Positions 1-9,035 of a stretch of DNA of 64,000 nucleotides are shown here, one piece after another. The stretch comes from Amycolatopsis sp. CA-230715 (lineage in GTDB: Bacteria; Actinomycetota; Actinomycetes; Mycobacteriales; Pseudonocardiaceae): NCBI RefSeq assembly GCF_018736145.1, contig NZ_CP059997.1, positions 4,711,501 to 4,775,500 of the forward strand. Direction: 5' to 3'. Below the pieces are notes generated by a model that saw nothing but the letters and a program-made list of their open reading frames with translations, was not told the DNA's origin and made no database searches. The position numbers were made by a program, and so were the translations under genes. Position 1 is the stretch's first letter, and every line of letters begins with the position of its first letter.

Positions 1-2
1 AC

Positions 3-251
3 TGGACCACCGACGCCGCAGGCGATACCGGGCTCGTCCGCTACCGCCGCGACACGTGTGAACTCCGCGTGCACTCCGACACCGGAGTCGTCCACGCGGT
101 CTTCAGCGTCCCCACCGGAAACCGACGACCGAACCCCGGTGATCGACCGCGCCGGAAACCGGCACGCTCCGGTCGCCGGGGTGGTGCGGGCACCAGGTGG
201 CCGACCACGCAGGCCGCGTTGCACGGCTGCGCGAGCACGGCTGCGAGCTGA
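3..251 (+). CDS. partial hypothetical protein, 3' end
   Basis: An open frame enters from the left edge and stops at the TGA ending at 251, giving about 82 C-terminal residues. The visible part starts WTTDAAGDTGLVRYRR, has a beta-rich stretch (ELRVHSDTGVVHAVFSVP) and ends in a basic Arg/Gly-rich tail. I recognise no family. It overlaps the next gene's start by about 55 bases, which is longer than the usual 4-base junctions here, so either this tail or the next start may be misread. The true start lies outside the window. Confidence 0.35.
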   Translation, partial: WTTDAAGDTGLVRYRRDTCELRVHSDTGVVHAVFSVPTGNRRPNPGDRPRRKPARSGRRGGAGTRWPTTQAALHGCASTAAS

Positions 252-433
252 CCCTCCTGCGCGGCGGGCACTGGCGGGTCCGGCTGCCCGACGGCGGCAT
301 CTGCACCCTGCCCAGCACCGCCTCCGACTGGCGGTCGCTGCGCAACGCCGCACACCAGATACGCAGGCTCGGCGTCGACGTCCGCGTCTCACTCCGCCGC
401 CGCGCCACAAACGACAACGAGGCGACGCCATGA
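197..433 (+). CDS. HicA-like small protein (78 aa)
   Basis: A 78-residue protein starting with GTG. The middle region (HGCELTLLRGGHWRVRLPDG, then a short hydrophobic strand and a helix with NAAHQIRRLG) follows the layout of HicA-type mRNA interferases, small double-stranded-RNA-binding-like folds with a catalytic His in a G-[ST]-H motif. Here that motif reads GGHW, so the His is kept but the preceding Ser/Thr is Gly. The stop overlaps the next start as ATGA, implying coupled translation. A HicB antitoxin would be expected next to a genuine HicA, and the downstream protein does not look like HicB. A HicA-fold protein with another role is equally possible. Confidence 0.45.
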   Translation: MADHAGRVARLREHGCELTLLRGGHWRVRLPDGGICTLPSTASDWRSLRNAAHQIRRLGVDVRVSLRRRATNDNEATP

Positions 434-789
434 GCACCCACGACACGATGCCCCCGCAGCCGCTGTTCGTGATCTACGAACACGGCCCCGACTGCGTGAG
501 CGCACTGACCACGGCGGTCCGGAAGGACCGTCGCACCGCGCACCCGACGATCGGACGCAAACAGCGGGCCGTTCTCGTCGAGCACACCGTGCGCACTCGG
601 GCCGACGCCGAGCAGCGCGCCCGCGATCTGCTCGGTGACCTCACCCTCGAACTCGTCGGACACACCCCCGCGGGCGCCTTGACCACCCTCGTCGGTGACG
701 CCACCAGCACCACCTGCGGCGCCGTGCCCACCCGCGACGGGGGCTTCGTGTTCTTCGGCTTCGCCCACCACCCCTCGACCAAGGAGTGA
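430..789 (+). CDS. hypothetical protein (119 aa)
   Basis: ATG start in an ATGA overlap with the HicA-like gene. The product has an N-terminal strand/helix portion (LFVIYEHGPDCVSALTTAVR), a basic middle region and a Thr/Gly-rich C-terminus ending FVFFGFAHHP. No signal peptide, membrane segment or known motif is visible. The coupling to 197..433 suggests the two proteins work together, possibly as toxin and partner, but nothing in this sequence resembles a known antitoxin. Family not recognised. Confidence 0.55.
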   Translation: MSTHDTMPPQPLFVIYEHGPDCVSALTTAVRKDRRTAHPTIGRKQRAVLVEHTVRTRADAEQRARDLLGDLTLELVGHTPAGALTTLVGDATSTTCGAVPTRDGGFVFFGFAHHPSTKE

Positions 790-791
790 CC

Positions 792-1424
792 GTGATACCC
801 CCGATTCGAATCACCGCGGCAGCCACGATCTACACCCTCATCCTGATCGCCGCCACGACCTACCTCCTCGCCTCGGCGTCCGGGACCGACTGGCGCCTTG
901 TCGCGTGCTGTCTCGCCGCGGGCGTGCTCGTCGATGCGCTCACCATCGCCCTCATCGGCGCGACCGTGGGCTCCGGCCGCCGCCACGCCCGCACCGATCT
1001 GATCACGGCCATCCGCGCCACAGCCCACCAGGGAACCCTGCTCGACCGGGCAAACGACGTCGCCGCCGTGTCCACCGTCAAGGCGGGCCACGCGATGGCC
1101 GTGCTCTACACCGGCCCCGGACTCGACGACGTACTCGACGGGGTCCCGGGCACAACCGCGCGCACGACGACCCACATCGTCACCACCGGCCGCTGGTACC
1201 TCCCGGTCGTGACCTACCGAACCGAAGAGACCCACCTCTTCCGGGACAGCAACGGAAAACTGGTCGAGAAGACCGTGAAACCCACTGTCCACTCCGGACT
1301 GACGGGAATGCGAAACCGGGTCATGCGGTGGGAGATCGGCTCCCATATCGCCACGGCCGAGGACATCATCGCCTTCACCACCCGCATACGCGCGGCGCAC
1401 CCACACACGGGTACCGCACCCTGA
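792..1424 (+). CDS. membrane protein of unknown function (210 aa)
   Basis: The GTG at 792 is preferred because AAGGAG at 781-786 sits 5 bases upstream; an in-frame GTG at 786 overlaps that ribosome site. The N-terminus has two hydrophobic segments (about residues 10-28 and 36-57), followed by a roughly 150-residue soluble domain with mixed alpha/beta character and no motif I recognise. It lies directly after the 430..789 gene and probably shares its transcript. It could be a small anchored accessory protein of the adjacent mobile element; no function can be assigned. Confidence 0.6.
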   Translation: MIPPIRITAAATIYTLILIAATTYLLASASGTDWRLVACCLAAGVLVDALTIALIGATVGSGRRHARTDLITAIRATAHQGTLLDRANDVAAVSTVKAGHAMAVLYTGPGLDDVLDGVPGTTARTTTHIVTTGRWYLPVVTYRTEETHLFRDSNGKLVEKTVKPTVHSGLTGMRNRVMRWEIGSHIATAEDIIAFTTRIRAAHPHTGTAP

Positions 1425-1607
1425 CGCGTCCGGCAGCCCAGGGCCGTGGCCAAGGTCGTCTCCATGGAGAGGTACCGTCCAAGAACGGGGACTCTTCCCT
1501 TACCAGGCAACGGCTATGTGGGTTCTCTGAGGAAGGCCAGACGTGCCGACCGTGACGGCGAAGTCCGCTGCGGCCGCTAGGAGCCTGATGTGGAAGGGTG
1601 AAACCCC

Positions 1608-2000
1608 GTGAGCGCTGATTCGTACCGAGCACATCCCTGCACACGGTGCCCGTGGCGAGTCGATGCCGACTTGACGCTGTTCAGCGACGAGGACATGCGC
1701 AAACTCGCAGGGGCCAATGGCTCACCCGGCGACGAGGCCCCGCACTCCGCCCCGGCGATGTCCTGCCACCTCGATCAGCCGGGAACCGCGCATCCGATGC
1801 GGCTGTGCGCTGGCTGGCTCGCCGTGGTCGGCCCGCATCACCTGGGCATCCGCATGCAGGTCATCGCGGGAGAGCTACCCGAACAGGCCCTGCGACCCGG
1901 GCCGGACTGGCCCGAGCTGCACGCGGGCCTCGACCACCTCGTAGCCGAACGCGCCAAGCAGAATGGTTGTGACGGCCAAACACCCGGGGCAGATAGATAG
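1608..2000 (+). CDS. DUF6283 family protein (130 aa)
   Basis: GTG start with a GGAAGGG-type ribosome site upstream. The protein shows the pattern I associate with DUF6283: an early cysteine cluster followed by tryptophan (HPCTRCPWR, about residues 9-17), a second cysteine near MSCHLDQ, and RLCAGWLAVVG at about 65-75. These cysteines probably bind a metal, but the role is unknown. The family is common in actinomycete phages and mobile elements. It stands alone, with a gap of about 180 bases before it and the convergent conjugation operon after it. Confidence 0.75.
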   Translation: MSADSYRAHPCTRCPWRVDADLTLFSDEDMRKLAGANGSPGDEAPHSAPAMSCHLDQPGTAHPMRLCAGWLAVVGPHHLGIRMQVIAGELPEQALRPGPDWPELHAGLDHLVAERAKQNGCDGQTPGADR

Positions 2001-2127
2001 CCGACGAGTGGCCGCTCCTGAGGGACCGAACCTGGGCCATCGTCACCTCCCGAGACCGTCCTCGTCACCGCCGCACTGTCGAGTTCCCGTCAACCCTCGC
2101 AGAAACGCAAGATCGCGCAAGAGGAAA

Positions 2128-3108
2128 TTATTTCGCAGGTCGGGTAGCGCCCGCATAATCGTCAGCGGGATATCGGTATTCGTCGATTCGCACGGGTTGG
2201 CCAAAGGTTGGGGCGTGCAGCATTTTTCCGTTGCCGATATAGAGGCCCACGTGTCGGATGTTCGAGGGTGAACCGTAGTAGACAAGGTCGCCAGGCAGGA
2301 GCGGCTGTCCATCGCGGACACGTGTCCCGGAGCGGTATTGGGCGTCGGCTGTGCGGGGCAGCGAGATCCCGGCCGCGTCGTAGGCGGCCTTGGTCAAACC
2401 CGAGCAGTCGAATCCGTTGTCGCCATTCTGCGGGCCATTGCCGCCCCACACATACGGCAGCCCCCGCTGCCCGCACCCGTAATTGATCGCGGTCATCGCG
2501 GCGGGAGTGGCGGCCTGGATGTTGTTGCAGTCGCCGGTTCCGGGCATCGTGGGGGCCGGTTGGCATCGCACCCCGGACACGGCGGCGACGATCGCGCGCG
2601 CCTTGTCCTCGTGCTGGGCGTAGGCGTTCGGGAACCCCGATCCCTGCACGGTTTGCGCGGCGTCGTTGACGCTCATCTTCTGCCAGTTCGGCGTGGCCGT
2701 GAGGTGCTCGAAGAACTTCGTCGCCGCGTAGCTGGGTGTGGTGACTTGTTGCGGGCTGCCCCAGCCCATCGACGGCCGTTGCTGGAAGAGCCCCTGGCTG
2801 TCGCGGTCGCCGTAGGGCAGATTGCGCAGCCCGGATTCCTGCATCGCGGCGGCGATCGCGACCACCCAGCCCGGCTCGGGCACGCCGCTTTGTTTGCCGA
2901 CCGCCACGATGGTGGCCGCGTTGCCCAGCTGCTCGACGGTCAAGCCCGACACCGTGCCCGTCGGCGCGCCCTCGGGCGTGCAGATCAGTGAACCGGACGC
3001 GCTGCTGCTGCCGAACAGCGAGCTGACGATGCCGGCGAACCCGGCGCCGATGAGCAGCGGGATGGCGAGGATCAGGGCGGCGACACCGATCGCGAGTTTG
3101 CATCCCAT
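2128..3108 (-). CDS. NlpC/P60 hydrolase with lysozyme-like region, conjugation-associated
   Basis: The start at 3108 (MGCKLAIG) is chosen over an upstream in-frame ATG because AAGGAGA lies about 12 bases before it and the extension is basic low-complexity sequence. Order: an N-terminal membrane anchor (about residues 4-30), a transglycosylase/SLT-like region (AAAMQESGL ... DSQGLFQQRPSMGWG, about 90-125), and a C-terminal NlpC/P60 domain with catalytic Cys in FDCSGL (about 232-237) and His in RHVGLYIG. Such anchored two-domain enzymes cut peptidoglycan to let a type IV secretion channel cross the wall, the role of VirB1 or TcpG. It is the last gene of the conjugation operon. Confidence 0.88.
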   Translation of the reverse strand: MGCKLAIGVAALILAIPLLIGAGFAGIVSSLFGSSSASGSLICTPEGAPTGTVSGLTVEQLGNAATIVAVGKQSGVPEPGWVVAIAAAMQESGLRNLPYGDRDSQGLFQQRPSMGWGSPQQVTTPSYAATKFFEHLTATPNWQKMSVNDAAQTVQGSGFPNAYAQHEDKARAIVAAVSGVRCQPAPTMPGTGDCNNIQAATPAAMTAINYGCGQRGLPYVWGGNGPQNGDNGFDCSGLTKAAYDAAGISLPRTADAQYRSGTRVRDGQPLLPGDLVYYGSPSNIRHVGLYIGNGKMLHAPTFGQPVRIDEYRYPADDYAGATRPAK

Positions 3109-3184
3109 GGTTGGATCGCTCTCCTTATCCGTTGAGGGCGCCGAACAACCCCGGGGACCGCGGCGGAGGAAGGAAGGCGCGGGG

Positions 3185-4273
3185 TCAGTGCTCGCCGCGA
3201 GCGACGCGGTTCGGCGTGGCCCGCGGCGGGATCGGACTCGGCGGCGGCAGCCGATAGGGCGAGGCCGCCGCGGCGTCACCGGTCGCGCCCTCGTTGTCCT
3301 CAGCCGTGGTGGGGTCGGCCGGCGGGGCCAGGCCGGGCCAGGCGTCGGCGAGGTCGGCGAGGCTGTACCGGGGGCCGCCGCGGTCGGCGCGTGCCGAGGT
3401 GAGCGGAAGCCACACCGCCTCGCCCGGGCTCGGGTGTGCCCCTGTGGGGTCGAGCAGGTCGGCCGCCGCGGTGGCCACCGGCACCGCCCGAGGGGCGTCG
3501 AGGTCGGTGTGTACCCGGGCCAGGGCGGTACGGGCCCCTGCTTCGCGGCGGGTGGTGGGCAGCCACACCAGCACCGGCGTCGCGATGCCGGTGGACTCGG
3601 CCAGCCGCGCGTACCCGCCGAGTTTGCGCCCGACCTTGGTCAGCGATTCGGTGCCGGTGTCGAACTCGAGGAACCACTCCACCTCCCCCGCGCTGGGCCC
3701 GGCCCCGGTACGCCAGCGGCCGTAGGCATCCGGGATGACCAGGTCGCCGAAATGCCGGGCACAGCGGGATTCCGACCACCACGCCACCACCGCCTCGGCG
3801 CTCCGCGTGTAGCGGGCGCGGGCGATGAGCGAGGTGACGAAGTCGTTCACCCCGACGGTGTGCGCGAGACGCTGGTTATGCGCGATACCCATAGCACGGT
3901 CGTGCCGATAGCCGAGTTCCTTGACTTCCAAGCCGTGCTCGGCGGCGAGCACCGCGGCTCCCGCGGGGCCCAGGACGTAGTGCATCGGCGCGGAACCGAG
4001 CTGCTGGAACGGCTGGAATCGGGAGATCGCGCGCCAGAGGTAGAGATCGCGCAGCCGTTGGCGCGCCGAACGGCCCGAGGGGAACGCCGCGTCCTGGATC
4101 TGCGGCGTGGTCAGGACCCGGTGCTCGTGCAACAGGGCCAGCAGCCACTTGTCGCGGGTGGTCAGGCGGGAGGCAAGCATGGCCTGGTGATCGACTGAGC
4201 TGGCGGCGCGGGCGGTGTGGCGGCCGGGCAGGTGGCCGCGCAGGGTGTGCTGGCGGGTGGTCGTAGTGATCAC
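3185..4273 (-). CDS. replication-relaxation family protein
   Basis: 362 residues. The N-terminal half carries a winged-helix-like region (LTTRDKWLLALLHEHRVLTTPQIQDAAFP, continuing to LRDLYLWRAISRF, about residues 37-90) typical of the Replic_Relax family (PF13814), followed by a nuclease-like core with H..D..N (AHTVGVNDFV) and an acidic patch EVEWFLEFDTGTE (about 200-212). The C-terminal 60 residues are Pro/Ala-rich. Members accompany plasmid or ICE transfer genes in actinomycetes and are suspected to act in replication or DNA processing for transfer. No classical MOB relaxase is visible in the operon, so this is the best candidate for the DNA-processing role (inference). Confidence 0.8.
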   Translation of the reverse strand: MITTTTRQHTLRGHLPGRHTARAASSVDHQAMLASRLTTRDKWLLALLHEHRVLTTPQIQDAAFPSGRSARQRLRDLYLWRAISRFQPFQQLGSAPMHYVLGPAGAAVLAAEHGLEVKELGYRHDRAMGIAHNQRLAHTVGVNDFVTSLIARARYTRSAEAVVAWWSESRCARHFGDLVIPDAYGRWRTGAGPSAGEVEWFLEFDTGTESLTKVGRKLGGYARLAESTGIATPVLVWLPTTRREAGARTALARVHTDLDAPRAVPVATAAADLLDPTGAHPSPGEAVWLPLTSARADRGGPRYSLADLADAWPGLAPPADPTTAEDNEGATGDAAAASPYRLPPPSPIPPRATPNRVARGEH

Positions 4274-4400
4274 AAGCGGTCTCCTCGGTTGTCAACAGGC
4301 TGTGGACAAGTGCTGTGGGCAGGTCGAACTCGAACCCGGTGCGGACGGGTGGCGGGGGCTTTTCGTAGTGGTGCGGCGAAGTTGCCGTGTCGTGTGGCGG

Positions 4401-6980
4401 TTAGGGGCGGGTGCGACGGGGGTCGGTCCTGGGCGGCCGAGTCGGCGGTACGCGCCGTCCGGTCGTCGGCGCGGGCCGTGCTGCGGTGGAGGTGGCAGAG
4501 GTGCCGGGGCGGGGTGCCGTCGTGCCGCCGCCGCTCGGGGCGTTGTGCGCCCGGCGCTGGGCCCGGAGTGCGGAGCGGATTTCCCGTGCTCGTCCGGGAA
4601 TGGGGTCGGGCATCGGGGTGGTGGTCATGGTGAAGGGTTCGGTTTCCTCGCCGCGCACGACCAGGCGGGTCGCGGTGTGGTAGACGCCGAGGTGGGACAG
4701 GTCGTGGTCGGAGAGCCGGGGTGTGGTGTGGCGGGCGAGTTCGCGGGCGTCCTCGGGGCTGGCGGAGAAGAAGACCTTGCTGCGCGCGTTGGTGGACAGG
4801 CCCTCTTTCAGTTCTCTCGACAGCTGGCCGAGGTGTTGGTGGGCGAGGATGAATCCGTTCCGGAACGCGCGGGATTCGGCCAGCATGTCTTCCATGGGGT
4901 AGGGCAGGTTGAGGAAGTTGTGGCATTCGTCGATCACGGTGTGCGCGTCGGGGCGCAGGCGCTGCGGGACACGGGCGCGGGCGGTGGTGGCCTGCCAGGT
5001 GCGGGCCACTACCAGGGACCCGACCAGCCGCGTCGTCTCTTCTCCGAGCGAGCCTTTGGGGATGCGGACCAGGCAGATGCCGGCGTGGTCGAGAACCTGC
5101 GACATGTCCACTGTGGACCGTCCTCCGGCGATGGCTTCTTTCACGAAGGGCCGCAACAAGAATGCGCGGAGTTTGTTCATCAGGGGTGAGATCACTTGGG
5201 AGCGGGAGCTGTCGGTGAGCTCGTCGTACCATTCCCAGAACCCGCTGAGCACAGGATCGGTGAGGCCGGCGGTGATACGGGACCGGAATGCCTCGGAGGT
5301 CAGCAGTTTCGGCAGGTCGGCGAGCGTGGGCACGCCTTCTTGGGCGCGCAGGGTCAGGCAGGCGGCGCGCATGAGGTCGTCGGTGCGCGGTCCCCAGAAC
5401 GCCGAATAGACCCGCCGGAACACGCTGACCAGGTTGTCGACCTCGCGGTCGGTTTCCCCGCCCTCCAAGGGATTCAGGACGGGCGGACGGTGCCGGGAGT
5501 CGGCGTCGAAGAGCACCACGCGGTCCGCGGCGCCGCGCGGGAGCCGGTTGAGCACGTCGGTGACCAGGTCGCCTTTCGGGTCGATCAGGACGACGCCGCG
5601 GTCGTTGTCCACGTCGTCGAGGATGATGTTGCCCAACAGAGTGGATTTCCCGGAGCCGGTCGCTCCGATCACGTGCACGTGGTAGCGCGCGTCGGCGACC
5701 CGCAGGCCGACCGGCCGGGCGTGCCCGGTGTCGGATTGCCCCAGCGGTGTCACGCCCGGCCCTGGGGCCGGTATCCCGGGTGGCGGGGCGACGGCCTTCG
5801 CTCCGGCGCGTTCGACGCCGGGGATCTCGGCGTCGGTGGGCAGGTGCGCGAGTGCCGCCAGCTCCGGTACCGACAGCAGGTCGCCGCGGTCGAGGCGCCG
5901 CTCGGCGAGCGCGTGGGCGGGGTGGCGCAGGCGGGTCCGGGTGTAGTGGTTGAACTCGGTGTAGGCGGCGAACGCGGCGGCCAGCGCGTGCGCGCGCCCG
6001 CGCGCGGTGTCCCGGGCCCGGCGCGCCAGCTCATCAGCGGCGTCGGCGGGCAGGTCGGTGGCCACGGCGTAGCGCACGACGGTCTCGTACTGGCTCCCGC
6101 GTTGTTTGCCCACGATCGCCTTGTTCTGCGCGGAGTATTCCAGTGACAGCTGCGGGTCCTGGCTGATCCGCCGCGAGTCCGACGTGCGTCCCGAGCGGGT
6201 GGCGTTGGCCCCGGGCGTGATCGCGTCGAGGATCCTGCCCCCGACGCGGCCCGAGGAGCCCTGGTGCACGCGGCGGGCGGAGCGGCGGGCCCGGGCGACG
6301 CGGCGGCCGGTGACCGGGCGGGCGAGGATCTGCACGCAGGCGCGTTCGTCGCGGCCGAGCCCGACCGGCGCGCCGAGCAGGCCGCGGATCGGGTCAGCGT
6401 CGAAGCTGCTGCGGATGGGCAGGGCTTCGGAACGGGCGAGACGCAGCTGCCCGCCGACGGTGATCCGCCGCCGCCCGGTCTCCAGCGCGGGGAAGGGGGA
6501 GTCGGCGGGGCTGGTGCGGGTGTGCGAGCCGGGCCAGGCGGCCTCGACCGCTCGTTCCACTAAGGACGGTGGAATGACGCCGGGGACCCAGAACTGCACG
6601 GTGACGCCGTGCTCGCCGAACACGTACTCCATCGCCAGATGCGGCTGGCCGGCCCACAACCGCCGCCAGGCGGGACGGAGCAACCCGACGAGGTTGGACC
6701 ACACCGCGGCGCCCCCCGCGGGATCGACCGTGGGCGGGGCGAGCACGGTGATCCGTCGAGCGTCGACCTGCAACGCGGCCTGCCGGCGGCGGCGCCACCA
6801 GCGGCGAGCCGCGATCCCGCCCGCCAGAGCCAAAGCGAGGCAGGGGACGACGATCGGCCCCCAGACGAGGGCCCAGTCGCCGACGGCGGCGAGCAGGGCG
6901 GTGGTGGTGCCGCCGGGGTCGCGCAGGTACTCACCCACCCAGTTCTGCATCAGCGGCGATGCCGCGACGCGCGGAGCCAT
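4401..6980 (-). CDS. VirD4/TraG-like type IV coupling ATPase
   Basis: 859 residues, with AAAGGAG about 8 bases before the ATG. Two N-terminal hydrophobic stretches (one about residues 30-55) precede a long middle domain and a HerA/VirD4-type motor: Walker A GATGSGKS near residue 440, then VVLIDPKGDLVTDVL, and a Walker B/DEXX-like TVIDECHNF near 682 followed by a hydrophobic helix and HQHLGQL. The C-terminal 60 residues are basic and disordered. This family pumps single-stranded DNA into the type IV channel. It sits between the VirB4 gene and the replication-relaxation gene, consistent with a coupling protein receiving processed DNA. Confidence 0.85.
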   Translation of the reverse strand: MAPRVAASPLMQNWVGEYLRDPGGTTTALLAAVGDWALVWGPIVVPCLALALAGGIAARRWWRRRRQAALQVDARRITVLAPPTVDPAGGAAVWSNLVGLLRPAWRRLWAGQPHLAMEYVFGEHGVTVQFWVPGVIPPSLVERAVEAAWPGSHTRTSPADSPFPALETGRRRITVGGQLRLARSEALPIRSSFDADPIRGLLGAPVGLGRDERACVQILARPVTGRRVARARRSARRVHQGSSGRVGGRILDAITPGANATRSGRTSDSRRISQDPQLSLEYSAQNKAIVGKQRGSQYETVVRYAVATDLPADAADELARRARDTARGRAHALAAAFAAYTEFNHYTRTRLRHPAHALAERRLDRGDLLSVPELAALAHLPTDAEIPGVERAGAKAVAPPPGIPAPGPGVTPLGQSDTGHARPVGLRVADARYHVHVIGATGSGKSTLLGNIILDDVDNDRGVVLIDPKGDLVTDVLNRLPRGAADRVVLFDADSRHRPPVLNPLEGGETDREVDNLVSVFRRVYSAFWGPRTDDLMRAACLTLRAQEGVPTLADLPKLLTSEAFRSRITAGLTDPVLSGFWEWYDELTDSSRSQVISPLMNKLRAFLLRPFVKEAIAGGRSTVDMSQVLDHAGICLVRIPKGSLGEETTRLVGSLVVARTWQATTARARVPQRLRPDAHTVIDECHNFLNLPYPMEDMLAESRAFRNGFILAHQHLGQLSRELKEGLSTNARSKVFFSASPEDARELARHTTPRLSDHDLSHLGVYHTATRLVVRGEETEPFTMTTTPMPDPIPGRAREIRSALRAQRRAHNAPSGGGTTAPRPGTSATSTAARPAPTTGRRVPPTRPPRTDPRRTRP

Positions 6981-7046
6981 AGCCGGACTCCTTTCCGGGA
7001 AGCGTCGTGCGAGACAAGAAAAAGGCGACGGCGGTGCCGGGCGCGG

Positions 7047-9029
7047 TCATGCGGGATCGAGGTCGACTTGCGCCGCGTCGTCGACCCCGTCGCTGTCGAG
7101 CTCCGCGTCGGCGCCCAGTGCCGCGGCGTCGAAGGCGTCGGCGGTGTCGGCGGGCCCGAGGTCGACGTAGGCGTCGGCGAAGCCGCTGTCGGTGACGCCG
7201 GGGTCCTCGTCGGCGAACCGGGCGAGTTCGGCGGGGTCGGTGGTGACCAGGAAGTTCTCCGTGGGCGAGGCGAGCGACTGGAACGCCACCCGCTGGGTGC
7301 CCGAGGACAGCAGGCCCTGCCCGCGGTCGGCGGAGAGCAAGAACTGCCGCTCGCCGCCGGACAGGTTGAAGGTGTCGGCGATCTCGTCGATGGCCTGCGG
7401 CGCCTGGCGCAACAAGACCTGGGTGGCGGCGTTGCTGACGATGGCCTTGCCGAGGTCGCTGCTGAGCACGTCCGCGGTGTCCTGGGTCGCGACCGTGAGG
7501 CCACACCAGTGCTTGCGGGCGGCCTTCGCCATGCGCCACAGGAATTTCGCGCCTTCGGGTTGTTGCATCAGCAACCATGCTTCGTCGACCACCACCAGCC
7601 GGGGCCGCCGGAACGCGGGGTTGGAAACCCGGCGCCAGACGGCGTCGAGCACGAGCAGGGTGCCGATCGCGCACAGCTCGTCGGGCAGGTCCCGTAGGGA
7701 GAACACGACGAGGTGCCCGTCCGGGGTGGCGGTGGTGGGGCCATCGAAGAGATCAGCGAAACTGCCGTCGACGAACGGGTGCAACCGCGCCGCCAGATCG
7801 GCGGCTACCGCGTCACCACCGCCACCGGAGACGGCGAGTACGTCGCGCAGGTCCCGCAGCAGCGGCGCCGGGCGGGTCCAGGTCCGGGTGTCGTCGGTGA
7901 TGCCCGCGTGGTGGTAGGTGGTGGTGATCGCGGTGTCGAGCACCGCGCGCTCGGCGGCGGTGATCTCCGCGCCGAAGAGCACGGCCAGGACGGTGTGCAG
8001 GAACAGGCTGCGCCGCTTGAGGGCGTCCTGCGGCGCGGTGTGGCGCCCGCGGGCGTCGGTGTGCACGGGCAGGTCGAACGGGTTCAGCCGGACCCCGCCC
8101 GCGCCGAGGTGGACGTAGGTGCCACCGACCCGCGAGGCCAGGCGGGCGTACTCGTCCTCGGGATCGACGACGAACGCCTGCACCCCGTTCCCGGCCCGGT
8201 CGCTCTTGTCGTCACCGAGGGAGCGGTAGAGGCTGCGCAGGGTCTCGAGTTTGACGAGATAGCTCTTGCCCGCCCCGGAGCGGCCGAGGACGACGGAGTT
8301 GTAGTTGTCGCAGGCGAACCGATCCCAATGCACCAGCCCGGAACTGCCGACGTTGTAGCCGTACAGCACGCCGGACGGCGCCGAGGTGGTCGGGTCGGTC
8401 GGCGGCAGATCCGGCGAGGTGAACGGATACGCGGCCGACACCGCCGCGGTGTCGAATGTCCTCTTCAGCCCCAGCGGATCGAGGCCCAGCGGCAGGGTGG
8501 ACACCCAGCCCTGCAGCGCCCGGTAGGTGGCGGGTTTCGCATCGAGCAGCAGCGACGCGCACAGCGACCGCAGCGCCGAGACTTCCTCGGCGAGCGCCTT
8601 CTCGTCCGGGGCGTGCACGGTCAGGTACAGACCGAATTTGAAGAGTTTCCCGTCGCCGCGGGCGATGCGCCGCGAGAGGTCGGCGGCGTCCTCGGCGGCG
8701 GCGTCGAGGTCCGGGTCGTCGAGCCGGTCATGCCGGGAGTTGTGGCGGCGGGACGATTCCAGTTTCGCGCGTTGCTTGCGCAGGCCGCTGGCGGCCGTGG
8801 CCGGGTCGACGGGCTGAACGTGCACCGAGACATCCAGCCGCGCGGGATAGGTCAGCAGCGGGGCGAGCCAGCCGGGGTAGACCTCCTGCGGATAGCCGGT
8901 GACACCGAAGCTGGCGACGAACTCGTTGCCGACCTCCAGATGCCGGGCGGCCACCGACAGCGCGTCCGGGGTGAACGCCCCCGCCGACCCGGACCGGGCC
9001 GCCGTAGTGTGGTTTCTGGTACGTGGCAT
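7047..9029 (-). CDS. VirB4-like conjugation ATPase
   Basis: 660 residues starting MPRTRNHT. The N-terminal VirB4/TraC-type domain (about residues 30-200) is followed by a RecA-like motor with Walker A GRSGAGKS (about 249-256), the strand VVDPEDEY, Walker B LVVVDEAW (about 476-483) and TVATQDTADVL as sensor motif. An acidic C-terminal tail (DAYVDLGPADTADAFDAA) is unusual but common in actinomycete homologues. VirB4 powers assembly of the type IV channel. The gene lies 6 bases after the PrgI gene's stop, so the two are cotranscribed. Confidence 0.9.
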   Translation of the reverse strand: MPRTRNHTTAARSGSAGAFTPDALSVAARHLEVGNEFVASFGVTGYPQEVYPGWLAPLLTYPARLDVSVHVQPVDPATAASGLRKQRAKLESSRRHNSRHDRLDDPDLDAAAEDAADLSRRIARGDGKLFKFGLYLTVHAPDEKALAEEVSALRSLCASLLLDAKPATYRALQGWVSTLPLGLDPLGLKRTFDTAAVSAAYPFTSPDLPPTDPTTSAPSGVLYGYNVGSSGLVHWDRFACDNYNSVVLGRSGAGKSYLVKLETLRSLYRSLGDDKSDRAGNGVQAFVVDPEDEYARLASRVGGTYVHLGAGGVRLNPFDLPVHTDARGRHTAPQDALKRRSLFLHTVLAVLFGAEITAAERAVLDTAITTTYHHAGITDDTRTWTRPAPLLRDLRDVLAVSGGGGDAVAADLAARLHPFVDGSFADLFDGPTTATPDGHLVVFSLRDLPDELCAIGTLLVLDAVWRRVSNPAFRRPRLVVVDEAWLLMQQPEGAKFLWRMAKAARKHWCGLTVATQDTADVLSSDLGKAIVSNAATQVLLRQAPQAIDEIADTFNLSGGERQFLLSADRGQGLLSSGTQRVAFQSLASPTENFLVTTDPAELARFADEDPGVTDSGFADAYVDLGPADTADAFDAAALGADAELDSDGVDDAAQVDLDPA

Positions 9030-9035
9030 GGGTGT

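Noticed and set aside
2822..4198. Long plus-strand frame opposite the NlpC/P60 and replication-relaxation genes
   Set aside because: Its composition is Arg/Gly-rich with no motif, and the opposite strand carries clear protein families with ribosome sites.
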